From positions 418 to 11,410 of the forward strand of contig DDYY01000082.1 in assembly GCA_002346225.1 (NCBI GenBank): a stretch of DNA of 10,993 nucleotides, read 5' to 3'. The notes beneath the pieces are model-generated. The model worked only from the letters and a program-made list of their open reading frames with translations, did no database searches and was not told the DNA's origin. Positions 1 to 5,421 of the stretch are shown here, in pieces; position 1 is the first letter of the stretch, and each line of letters begins with the position of its first letter. This DNA comes from Bacteroidetes bacterium UBA3022 (lineage in GTDB: Bacteria; Bacteroidota; Bacteroidia; Chitinophagales; BACL12). The position numbers and the translations under genes are program-made.

Positions 1-1
1 A

Positions 2-175
2 GACATGGTGGATGTAACGGTGTTTCTGGTAAATATGCAGCGCGATTTCAACGCTTTCAACGCCATCTGGGCCTCGTATTTTCCTGAAAACGGACCTTGT
101 AGGACGACAGTAAGCATTACGGCACTGCCGACACCGATTGCTATTGAATTGAAATGTACTGCATATATAGGCTGA
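2..175 (+). CDS. RidA/YjgF family reactive-imine deaminase, C-terminal part (5' end outside window)
   Basis: Reading from base 2 gives 57 residues without a start, ending at the TGA at 173-175. The peptide matches the C-terminal half of RidA (YER057c/YjgF/UK114) proteins: a DMVDVTVFL strand, an FNAIWASYF helix, then NGPCRTTV and the final strand IELKCTAYIG. The Arg of the CRTTV segment and the Glu of the IELKCTA segment sit where RidA enzymes keep their substrate-binding Arg and catalytic-site Glu. RidA proteins are small cytosolic trimers that hydrolyse reactive enamines and imines made by PLP enzymes. The gene ends 28 bases before kdsA, so the two may be cotranscribed, but no functional link is evident. 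Family assignment is firm; the exact substrate cannot be told from a fragment. Confidence 0.8.
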   Translation, partial: DMVDVTVFLVNMQRDFNAFNAIWASYFPENGPCRTTVSITALPTPIAIELKCTAYIG

Positions 176-203
176 AACAGCTGCAACCATAAAAGAACTA
201 AGG

Positions 204-1037
204 ATGTCCTTCCCTGTGTATACAACAGCTGTACATGTTGCCGATAAGATGCAACTTCCCCATCCGGCTTTGCTGATTATCTCTGGTCCCTGTGTCATCG
301 AATCAGAGCAACTATGCCTCGATATAGCCGGTGCCATGAAAGATATTTGTTCCCGCCTCGGGCTGCAATATGTTTTTAAGGCATCTTTCGATAAGGCCAA
401 TCGTACCTCAGCTGATTCATTTCGAGGTGATGGTATGGAGCAGGGCTTAAAAATATTACAGAAGGTAAAAGACCAGATAGGCGTCCCTGTACTTACCGAT
501 ATTCACTGGCCGGAACAGGCGGCCGTTGTGGCTGAAGTGGTGGATGTTTTGCAAATCCCGGCGTTTCTGTGTCGCCAGACCGACTTATTGCTGGCTGCAG
601 GTGCCACGGGCAAAGCCGTGAATGTGAAGAAGGGACAGTTCATGGCTCCGGAGGATATGCAGTATGCGGCAGGTAAGGTGCGCGCTACCGGCAATAATAA
701 TGTGCTGCTGACGGAGCGCGGTGCGAGTTTTGGGTACAACAACCTGGTAGTGGATATGCGCAGCCTCCCCGTGATGCGGCAATACGCACCGGTAGTTTTC
801 GATGTAACCCACAGCGTGCAAATGCCCGGCGCAGCGGGAGGTAAAAGTGGCGGTCGACGGGAGTTCGCTCCGTACCTGGCCAAAGCAGCCGCGGCGGTAG
901 GGGTAGATGGCTTTTTTATAGAAACACATCCCAACCCCGAAGTAGCACTCAGCGATGGGCCTAATATGATTCCGCTGGCGCAAATGGAAGCCTTACTCGG
1001 ACAACTCGCAACCTTACACGCATTGAACCATGGATAG
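204..1037 (+). CDS. kdsA: 3-deoxy-8-phosphooctulonate synthase (Kdo-8-phosphate synthase), metal-dependent type
   Basis: Condenses phosphoenolpyruvate with D-arabinose 5-phosphate to give Kdo-8-phosphate, the first committed step of Kdo synthesis for lipid A-core LPS; cytosolic. The 277-residue length is normal. Visible motifs are SGPCVIES (28-34), KASFDKANR (59-67), FLCRQTDLL (about 121-129), NVKKGQF (140-146), TERGASFGYNNLVVD (170-184) and SGGRREF (215-221). Class II enzymes such as Aquifex KdsA bind metal through Cys, His, Glu and Asp; here these are C30, H203 (THSVQ), E240 (FIETHP) and D251 (LSDGP). The metal-independent E. coli enzyme has Asn in place of the Cys, so this should be a metal-dependent enzyme. 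The ATG at 204 follows AAGG. A later ATG at 249 would also leave the barrel intact. The last 8 bases overlap kdsC, which indicates translational coupling. Confidence 0.96.
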   Translation: MSFPVYTTAVHVADKMQLPHPALLIISGPCVIESEQLCLDIAGAMKDICSRLGLQYVFKASFDKANRTSADSFRGDGMEQGLKILQKVKDQIGVPVLTDIHWPEQAAVVAEVVDVLQIPAFLCRQTDLLLAAGATGKAVNVKKGQFMAPEDMQYAAGKVRATGNNNVLLTERGASFGYNNLVVDMRSLPVMRQYAPVVFDVTHSVQMPGAAGGKSGGRREFAPYLAKAAAAVGVDGFFIETHPNPEVALSDGPNMIPLAQMEALLGQLATLHALNHG

Positions 1038-1518
1038 AAAGCAAGCTCCTACCATTAAGGTAGTATTATCGGATGTAGATGGGGTGCTCACCGACGGGGG
1101 ACTTTATTTTACTGAAAAGGGCGATCAGTTCAAGCGCTTCCACGTGCACGACGGCATGGGCTTTTTGCTGCTGAAAGAGCGAGGCTTTACCACAGGCATT
1201 ATTACTTCAGAGAATCTGGAGTTGGTGCGTTTGCGTGCGCAGCGCATCCGGCCTGACTACCTGTATATGAACCTGGGTTTTGAAGGGAAGCTGGAAGCTG
1301 CCCGTGAAATAGCGGCAAAGGAAGGGTGTTCGCTGGATGAAATGGCCTACATAGGTGATGATGTCAATTGCATTCCTTTATTACAGGCAGTGGGGCAGGC
1401 CTTCTGTCCCTCCAATGCCGTAGAAGCAGTTAAAGCTGTATCGGGCATCCACGTGTTAACTGCCGCCGGAGGCCATGGAGCATTCCGTGAGATGGCAGAG
1501 CTGCTGTTGCGCAGCTGA
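1030..1518 (+). CDS. kdsC: 3-deoxy-D-manno-octulosonate 8-phosphate phosphatase (KdsC-type HAD hydrolase)
   Basis: A HAD-superfamily C0-type phosphatase of 162 residues, the usual size for KdsC, which has no cap domain and works as a tetramer. It should dephosphorylate Kdo-8-phosphate made by the preceding gene, just before CMP activation by KdsB (not seen here). HAD motifs are present in order: motif I DVDGVLTD (15-22, nucleophile D15 and acid/base D17), motif II with S60 in IITSE, motif III K87 in GFEGK, and motif IV GDD at 109-111. The conserved GGxGAxRE tail is GGHGAFRE (147-154). One oddity is motif IV: it reads GDDVNC, so C114 occupies the position of the third acidic residue found in E. 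coli KdsC (GDDLID). The first, Mg-binding Asp is kept. Related HAD domains at the C-terminus of sialic-acid cytidylyltransferases are an alternative family, but the kdsA overlap favours KdsC. Confidence 0.9.
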   Translation: MDRKQAPTIKVVLSDVDGVLTDGGLYFTEKGDQFKRFHVHDGMGFLLLKERGFTTGIITSENLELVRLRAQRIRPDYLYMNLGFEGKLEAAREIAAKEGCSLDEMAYIGDDVNCIPLLQAVGQAFCPSNAVEAVKAVSGIHVLTAAGGHGAFREMAELLLRS

Positions 1519-1621
1519 AGGCCTGTATGATGAGAGCAACCCAGCTTAGTCGAGGGTGAGAAATATGGAATTATCAACCATCAGAGTAGTATTTCTATCC
1601 AATGCCCACCCGGCTACTAAT

Positions 1622-1629
1622 TAAATTTG
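1622..1629 (+). promoter_or_regulatory. Possible Bacteroidota -7 promoter element
   Basis: TAAATTTG is an exact match to the Bacteroidota -7 consensus TAnnTTTG. No TTG or TTTG stands about 20 bases upstream, so the -33 half is missing. It lies just before the CAGGCAAAG direct repeat. An eight-base match with two free positions in AT-rich DNA can arise by chance. Confidence 0.2.
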
Positions 1630-1630
1630 G

Positions 1631-1652
1631 CAGGCAAAGGTGACAGGCAAAG
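1631..1652 (+). repeat. Direct repeat CAGGCAAAG, two copies 13 bases apart
   Basis: CAGGCAAAG occurs at 1631-1639 and again at 1644-1652, separated by GTGA. It sits in the 304-base stretch between kdsC and the likely start of the regulator gene. Paired short direct repeats can be regulator-binding sites, but there is no direct evidence of function. Confidence 0.4.
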
Positions 1653-1714
1653 TAGCGGAATCCACCTGTTGAAAAGTTGGATATTCAATGGTGTAGGCTG
1701 TTTTATAGTAAAAA

Positions 1715-1734
1715 TGGCTGCTTTTTGGCTGCTT
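1715..1734 (+). repeat. Direct repeat TGGCTGCTT, two copies 11 bases apart
   Basis: TGGCTGCTT occurs at 1715-1723 and 1726-1734. The 11-base period is about one helical turn, so both copies would face the same side of the DNA. It lies upstream of the winged-helix regulator gene. A role as a binding site is inference only. Confidence 0.35.
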
Positions 1735-1750
1735 AAATGGACAGTCTTTC

Positions 1751-1765
1751 ATGTTAACTTAACAT
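1751..1765. promoter_or_regulatory. 15-bp palindrome, candidate operator upstream of the regulator
   Basis: ATGTTAACTTAACAT is a perfect inverted repeat: two 7-base arms around a central C. It lies 19 bases upstream of the possible -33 element at 1784-1786. Dimeric winged-helix proteins usually bind such dyads, so it could be the site through which the downstream regulator controls its own operon. That role is inference; the palindrome itself is plain in the sequence. Confidence 0.4.
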
Positions 1766-1783
1766 AGAAAAGCGCCCGTTTTA

Positions 1784-1814
1784 TTGGTCAGCTAATTGCA
1801 AGTGAGTAGTTTTG
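1784..1814 (+). promoter_or_regulatory. Candidate Bacteroidota promoter for the regulator gene
   Basis: TTG at 1784-1786 and TAGTTTTG at 1807-1814 match the Bacteroidota -33 (TTTG, here ATTG) and -7 (TAnnTTTG, exact) elements, with a 20-base spacer in the expected range. Transcription would start around 1819-1822, immediately before the ATG at 1823, giving an almost leaderless message. The -7 element overlaps a perfect 6-bp inverted repeat, GAGTAG (1804-1809) and CTACTC (1815-1820). If the protein instead starts at the TTG at 1796, this promoter would lie inside the gene and would be wrong. Confidence 0.35.
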
Positions 1815-1822
1815 CTACTCGA

Positions 1823-2362
1823 ATGCTGGATACCCTCATTACATCCAAAACACGGGTTAAACTGTTGCTGAAGTTTTTCTCCAATAAAAATACGGCGTCG
1901 CATTTGCGCGGTCTCGCCAAGGAGATGGACGAAAGCACCAATGCCGTGCGCCTGGAGTTGAATAAACTCTCTGAAGCCGGCATTCTGGTGTCACAGGAAG
2001 AAGGCAATACCATCCAGTACAAGGCCAACGCACAACACCCCTTATTTCCCGAACTCAGCAGTCTGGTACGCAAATACCTCGGGCTCGACAAGGTGGTTGA
2101 GAACCTCGTCCAGCGCCTCGGCGATGTGCGATTAGCATTGGTTACAGGCGATTACGCCCGTGGCAGGGATTCAGGCACCATTAATCTGTTAGTGGTAGGC
2201 AATGTCGATATGGTACTCCTCGATTACCTGGTCAATAAAACCCAGGAAATGATTAGCAGAGAGATCGATGTCACAGTTGTCCACAATGAAGGTTTCGAAG
2301 AATGGCAAAAAAGCCATGACCTTTCAGTAGCCATTGTGGTTTGGGGGGAAGAGCGGCGCTGA
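1823..2362 (+). CDS. Winged-helix transcriptional regulator with degenerate nucleotidyltransferase-like domain
   Basis: Probable DNA-binding regulator of the surface-polysaccharide operon that follows. With the ATG at 1823 it has 179 residues. Residues about 5-65 form an ArsR/MarR-like winged helix, with recognition-helix region ESTNAVRLELNKLSEAGIL (37-55) and wing EEGNTIQYKAN (59-69). Residues about 95-150 look like an MNT-type nucleotidyltransferase fold: GDYARGRDSGTINLLVVG (109-126) lines up with the usual G-S-x-A-R-G-x(n)-S-D-I-D-L motif. The catalytic Asp residues are replaced by T119 and N121 and the Gly-Ser by Gly-Asp, so the domain is probably a sensor, not an enzyme. Proteins beginning MLDxLITSKTR are familiar from Bacteroidota capsule loci, which is why I prefer ATG 1823; an in-frame TTG at 1796 would add nine residues. 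The ligand is unknown. Confidence 0.8.
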   Translation: MLDTLITSKTRVKLLLKFFSNKNTASHLRGLAKEMDESTNAVRLELNKLSEAGILVSQEEGNTIQYKANAQHPLFPELSSLVRKYLGLDKVVENLVQRLGDVRLALVTGDYARGRDSGTINLLVVGNVDMVLLDYLVNKTQEMISREIDVTVVHNEGFEEWQKSHDLSVAIVVWGEERR

Positions 2363-2368
2363 CCGCGT

Positions 2369-2396
2369 CATGTTGCTCCGATAGCAGGACAACATG
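2369..2396 (+). terminator. Stem-loop just after the regulator gene, possible attenuator or terminator
   Basis: CATGTTG-C-TCC (2369-2379) pairs with GGACAACATG (2387-2396) to give a 10-bp stem with one bulged C and a 7-base loop. It begins 6 bases after the stop codon. No run of T follows, so it is not a classic intrinsic terminator. It may stabilise the 3' end of the regulator message or be incidental. Confidence 0.35.
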
Positions 2397-2464
2397 CACT
2401 ATACATAGCTACCACAGCCACTCGTCCAAAACACCAATATGGGACTGAGGAAGCGAAGCTGTAG

Positions 2465-2530
2465 GATGACGATGACATTGACGTTAACGTTAACCATGAC
2501 CATGACGATGACTATGACTATGACGATGAA
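2465..2530 (+). repeat. Left hexamer array, 11 units of consensus NNTGAC
   Basis: Eleven contiguous six-base units fill 2465-2530: GATGAC twice, ATTGAC, GTTAAC twice, CATGAC twice, GATGAC, TATGAC twice and GATGAA. Positions 3-6 are nearly constant (TGAC) while the first two vary. The same family of hexamers appears in reverse-complement orientation on the far side of the four-helix-bundle gene (3033-3098), also as eleven units. The array is non-coding as far as I can see and lies 87 bases before that gene. The rest of the 2363-2617 gap holds only the stem-loop after the regulator and an AT-rich stretch with a 7-of-8 match to a -7 element (TTTATTTG, 2557-2564). Confidence 0.9.
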
Positions 2531-2617
2531 GGGTATGTTAAAAGGGATTTAGATTATTTATTTGTTTAAGTAATTTTTTCATTCACACGCTTTACCGCAC
2601 AGCAAAAACAAATCGCT

Positions 2618-2995
2618 ATGCGGGATTTTAGAAAATACGACGTTTATCATGATGCTATTGAATTTGCCATTAGCATTTACAAGACTACGGGTAGTTTCCC
2701 GGATGCAGAAAAATTCAATCTGGTGAGTCAATTGCAACGTGCAGCCGTATCCATATCTGCCAATGTAGCGGAAGGTGCAGGAAGGTCTACCTCAAAGGAC
2801 TTTGCTCGATTTATTTCTCAAAGCCTTGGTTCTGCAAACGAATGTGAAACCTTGCTTGTCATTGCAAGCAGATTGAACCTTGTTGCAGACCTCGAACTGA
2901 ATCACCTTATCGAAGACTTGCAAAGTATTCAAAAAAGACTAGCTGGCCTGCGAAAGACATTACTATCTAGCAATACCTCCAATAAATACCATTGA
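2618..2995 (+). CDS. Four-helix-bundle protein, S23 / 23S rRNA intervening-sequence protein family
   Basis: A 125-residue protein of the S23 (IVP) family, related to proteins encoded inside 23S rRNA intervening sequences of Leptospira and Coxiella, and in fold to Avd of diversity-generating retroelements. Recognisable parts are the start FRKYDVYHDAIEFAISIY (4-21), the central LVSQLQRAAVSISANVAEGAGR (35-56), SKDFARFISQSLGSANECETLL (59-80) and the last helix LIEDLQSIQKRLAGLRKTL (97-115). Four amphipathic helices are evident; there is no signal peptide or membrane segment. Homologues form basic pentameric barrels that may bind nucleic acid, but no biochemical role is settled. The gene is not inside an rRNA here: it separates the regulator from the UDP-glucose dehydrogenase gene and is bracketed by inverted hexamer arrays, so it looks like an inserted cassette. 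ATG 2618 gives the family-typical N-terminus; no Shine-Dalgarno sequence is visible. Confidence 0.9.
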   Translation: MRDFRKYDVYHDAIEFAISIYKTTGSFPDAEKFNLVSQLQRAAVSISANVAEGAGRSTSKDFARFISQSLGSANECETLLVIASRLNLVADLELNHLIEDLQSIQKRLAGLRKTLLSSNTSNKYH

Positions 2996-3010
2996 TCTTC
3001 TCAACGTCAA

Positions 3011-3028
3011 CCCCGATAGCTATCGGGG
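3011..3028. repeat. Perfect 18-bp palindrome next to the right hexamer array
   Basis: CCCCGATAGCTATCGGGG is its own reverse complement over all 18 bases. It lies 15 bases after the stop of the four-helix-bundle gene and separates a single GTCAAC unit (3006-3011) from the eleven-unit array at 3033. The hexamer register on the two sides is off by half a unit, as if the palindrome had been inserted into the array. As RNA it would form a strong GC-capped hairpin, with no T tract. I believe similar GATAGCTATC palindromes recur in Bacteroidota genomes, but I cannot check that here. Confidence 0.75.
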
Positions 3029-3032
3029 CAAC

Positions 3033-3098
3033 GTCAATGTCAACATCAACGTCAATGTCAACGTCCATGTCAAAGTCAACGTCAAAGTCAACGCCAAC
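3033..3098 (-). repeat. Right hexamer array, 11 units, inverted relative to the left array
   Basis: On the + strand the units read GTCAAT, GTCAAC, ATCAAC, GTCAAT, GTCAAC, GTCCAT, GTCAAA, GTCAAC, GTCAAA, GTCAAC and GCCAAC; a lone GTCAAC at 3006 precedes the palindrome. Read on the - strand they have the NNTGAC consensus of the left array. Pairing the arrays unit by unit in antiparallel order I count 44 of 66 complementary positions, so a long imperfect stem enclosing the gene is possible. The array ends 3 bases before the ATG of the UDP-glucose dehydrogenase gene and so supplies its leader. It is in frame with that gene and would read Val-Asn repeats, but contains no start codon in that frame. 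Confidence 0.9.
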
Positions 3099-3101
3099 CA
3101 A

Positions 3102-4421
3102 ATGAAACTAACAATCGTAGGAACCGGATACGTCGGACTGGTAACAGGTACCTGCCTTGCAGATGTAGGTGTCGATGTCACCTGTGTCGATATCGATGAA
3201 AAGAAAATTCAAAGATTAAGGAATGGAGAAGTTCCCATTTATGAACCGGGGCTCGATCTCATTCTGAAGAATAATGTGGAAAAGGGAAGGCTCCACTTTT
3301 CCACATCCCTAAAGGACGTACTCAAGGGCGTAGAGGTAGTCATGATTGCCGTGGGCACGCCTCAAGGCGAGGATGGCAGTGCAGACCTGCAGTATGTATC
3401 TGCTGTGGCCGGTGAAATTGGCAGGTATATGGAAGATTACCATGTGGTAGTTACCAAAAGTACGGTACCTGTGGGCACACATAAAGTAGTTAGGAATGCC
3501 ATTCAGCAGGAGTTGGATGCCAGGGGAGTAGATTTAACCTTCGATGTAGTATCCAATCCTGAATTCCTCAAAGAAGGAGCTGCGGTTGCTGACTTCCTGA
3601 AGCCCGACCGTATTGTTATAGGAACGGAAAGTGAAATGGCAAAGGAGATTATGCATAAGCTGTATCGTCCTTTTTTATTGAATGGTCACCCCATTATCGA
3701 TATGGATCCTGCATCTTCAGAAATGACCAAATATGCCGCCAATGCCATGCTGGCCACCCGCATTAGTTTTATGAACGATGTAGCCAATCTGTGTGAACGC
3801 ATGGGCGCCGATGTCAATAAAGTGCGCAAAGGCATTGGTGTCGATCCGCGCATAGGGTCCCAGTTTATCTATGCCGGTATCGGCTATGGGGGCTCCTGCT
3901 TCCCCAAAGACGTAAAAGCACTGCTCCGCATGGGGCAGGAAATGGACTATCCCATGGAAGTGCTGGAGGCAGTAGACCGCGTCAACAACAGACAAAAATC
4001 GCTGCTGGTTGAAAAAGTGATGAAGCATTTTGGCAGGGATTTGTCAGGATTAAAATTCGCTGTCTGGGGCTTATCGTTCAAACCCAAGACCGACGATATG
4101 CGGGAAGCTCCTTCTCTGCGCATCATCGACCAGCTGATAGCAGCAGGTGCAACAGTGTGTGCCTACGATCCCGTTGCTATGGAAGTAGCAGCGCCTATGT
4201 TGCCTGCCTCTACCCTACTTACTGGAACAGCAGAAGCAGCAGTGCAAAATGCGGATGCCTTGTTGTTGTTGACAGAATGGCCGGAGTTCAGAATGCCGGA
4301 CTTTACCGCACTGAAAGCACAAATGGCACAGCCTGTTATCTTCGATGGTCGCAATATTTACGCAGCTGATGATATGCGTAAACTGGGCTATACCTATTAT
4401 GGTATAGGGTTGGGAGAATAA
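3102..4421 (+). CDS. ugd: UDP-glucose 6-dehydrogenase
   Basis: Oxidises UDP-glucose twice with NAD+ to UDP-glucuronate, the precursor for glucuronate and, through the 4-epimerase at 9655, for galacturonate in the polymer; cytosolic. Its 439 residues are typical. The N-terminal Rossmann motif is GTGYVG (7-12); then come STVPVGT (120-126), NPEFLKEG (152-159), K210 in the MTKYAANAMLATR helix, and the catalytic cysteine C266 in YGGSCFPKD. The C-terminal UDP-binding domain contains FAVWGLSFKPKTDDMREAPS. ATG 3102 gives the standard MKLTIVGTGYVGL start. The leader consists of the inverted hexamer array, with no promoter or Shine-Dalgarno element visible, so transcription probably comes from upstream. 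One base separates it from the mannose-1-phosphate guanylyltransferase gene, so the two are cotranscribed. Confidence 0.96.
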   Translation: MKLTIVGTGYVGLVTGTCLADVGVDVTCVDIDEKKIQRLRNGEVPIYEPGLDLILKNNVEKGRLHFSTSLKDVLKGVEVVMIAVGTPQGEDGSADLQYVSAVAGEIGRYMEDYHVVVTKSTVPVGTHKVVRNAIQQELDARGVDLTFDVVSNPEFLKEGAAVADFLKPDRIVIGTESEMAKEIMHKLYRPFLLNGHPIIDMDPASSEMTKYAANAMLATRISFMNDVANLCERMGADVNKVRKGIGVDPRIGSQFIYAGIGYGGSCFPKDVKALLRMGQEMDYPMEVLEAVDRVNNRQKSLLVEKVMKHFGRDLSGLKFAVWGLSFKPKTDDMREAPSLRIIDQLIAAGATVCAYDPVAMEVAAPMLPASTLLTGTAEAAVQNADALLLLTEWPEFRMPDFTALKAQMAQPVIFDGRNIYAADDMRKLGYTYYGIGLGE

Positions 4422-4422
4422 T

Positions 4423-5421
4423 ATGAAAAAGTATAATGTCATACTTTCCGGTGGAGTGGGCACCAGGCTTTGGCCACTCTCCAGAGAAGCTTGCCCCAAG
4501 CAATTCCTGAAAATATTCAACGGGCGGTCTCTTTTCCAGGAAACGGTATTGCGCAATCAACCACATTGTGACGATGCCATCATGATTGGCAACCAGGCTA
4601 CCCGTTCACTGTGGAATGAACAGCTCGCAGAAATGGGCTGTGCCATTGGGCAGGAAATAGTGGAATCCACTCCGCGCAATACGGCAGCTGCTATTGCTTT
4701 TGCTGCATTGTCTGTAGATAGGGACGACCTCTTGTTTATAACACCCTGTGACCACCAGATCGGTAATCCGGAAGAGTATGAAATAGCCGTGCAACGGGCA
4801 TTTGAACTGGCTTTGGAAGATAAACTTGTTACTTTCGGTATACTACCGCGTTCCCCTCATACAGGGTATGGCTATATGCAGCATGAAGGAGAACAAGTGC
4901 TGGCATTCAGGGAAAAACCGGATGCAGAAACCGCCCGTTCATTCCTGAGTAAAGGCGGATATTTATGGAATAGCGGTATGTTCTGTTTCAGGGCTGGTAA
5001 ATTCCTCGAAGCGCTGGGCGAATGGGAGCCGGAAATTCTGAGCAGCTCAAAGGTGGCATTGGAGAAATCCGTCTTAAATATAGTTGATAAAGAAGCCTCC
5101 CTCCACATTCCTTCCAAAAGTGTGGACTATGCGGTAATGGAAAAGAGTAAGGATATTGCTGTCGTTCCTTCATTGTTTGACTGGTCAGACCTGGGATCCT
5201 TCGTGGCACTGAAAGAGTATATGGAAGGGGCATCAGATAATGGATATCTTCAGAATGGCAACCTTGTTTTTAGTTCAAAGTTGAATGTTTCCATTCTTGG
5301 ATTGCAGGATATCATTGTGGTAGATAATGAAGATGTACTACTTATAGCCAGCAAGGAGGGCGTGGATGCTATAAAGGAGGAATACGAAACCGTTACCCAA
5401 CAAAAACCGGCTTGTAAATAA
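4423..5421 (+). CDS. manC: Mannose-1-phosphate guanylyltransferase (GDP-mannose pyrophosphorylase), stand-alone catalytic domain
   Basis: Makes GDP-mannose from GTP and mannose 1-phosphate in the cytosol, feeding mannose or derived sugars (GDP-fucose, GDP-rhamnose) into polysaccharide. Signature elements are ILSGGVGTRLWPLSR (7-21), PKQF (25-28), ESTPRNTAAA (81-90), the FREKP loop (162-166), GGYLWNSGMF (178-187), SVDYAVMEK (233-241) and DWSDLGSF (253-260). At 332 residues it holds only the nucleotidyltransferase part; bifunctional ManC/AlgA proteins are about 470-480 residues with a fused C-terminal cupin isomerase domain. Here that domain is the next gene, whose ATG overlaps this stop by one base (TAATG at 5419-5423), so the two products are probably made in step. 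There is no sign of a frameshift: the first protein ends in a normal C-terminus. Confidence 0.93.
   Translation: MKKYNVILSGGVGTRLWPLSREACPKQFLKIFNGRSLFQETVLRNQPHCDDAIMIGNQATRSLWNEQLAEMGCAIGQEIVESTPRNTAAAIAFAALSVDRDDLLFITPCDHQIGNPEEYEIAVQRAFELALEDKLVTFGILPRSPHTGYGYMQHEGEQVLAFREKPDAETARSFLSKGGYLWNSGMFCFRAGKFLEALGEWEPEILSSSKVALEKSVLNIVDKEASLHIPSKSVDYAVMEKSKDIAVVPSLFDWSDLGSFVALKEYMEGASDNGYLQNGNLVFSSKLNVSILGLQDIIVVDNEDVLLIASKEGVDAIKEEYETVTQQKPACK

Noticed and set aside
503..983. Two overlapping minus-strand open frames opposite kdsA
   Set aside because: kdsA is unambiguous on the + strand; the minus-strand peptides are low-complexity shadows with no recognisable motif.
1498..1520. Small AGCTGC/GCAGCT hairpin over the end of kdsC as a terminator
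   Set aside because: It lies within the coding sequence, is short, and no T run follows.
2557..2564. Promoter for the four-helix-bundle gene (TTTATTTG)
   Set aside because: It matches TAnnTTTG at 7 of 8 positions but has no -33 element at the right distance, in a very AT-rich stretch.
2465..3098. CRISPR-like array
   Set aside because: The units are contiguous hexamers without spacers, and there are no cas genes; this is a short tandem repeat, not a CRISPR.
2465..3098. Diversity-generating retroelement, because S23 proteins resemble Avd
   Set aside because: No reverse transcriptase, template repeat or variable repeat is present in the window, so only the fold relationship remains.
2400..3101. 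23S rRNA intervening sequence
   Set aside because: No 23S rRNA sequence flanks the S23-type gene; the neighbours are protein-coding genes.
2465..3101. Insertion sequence with target-site duplication
   Set aside because: There is no transposase, and I found no matching short direct repeat at the outer ends of the two arrays.
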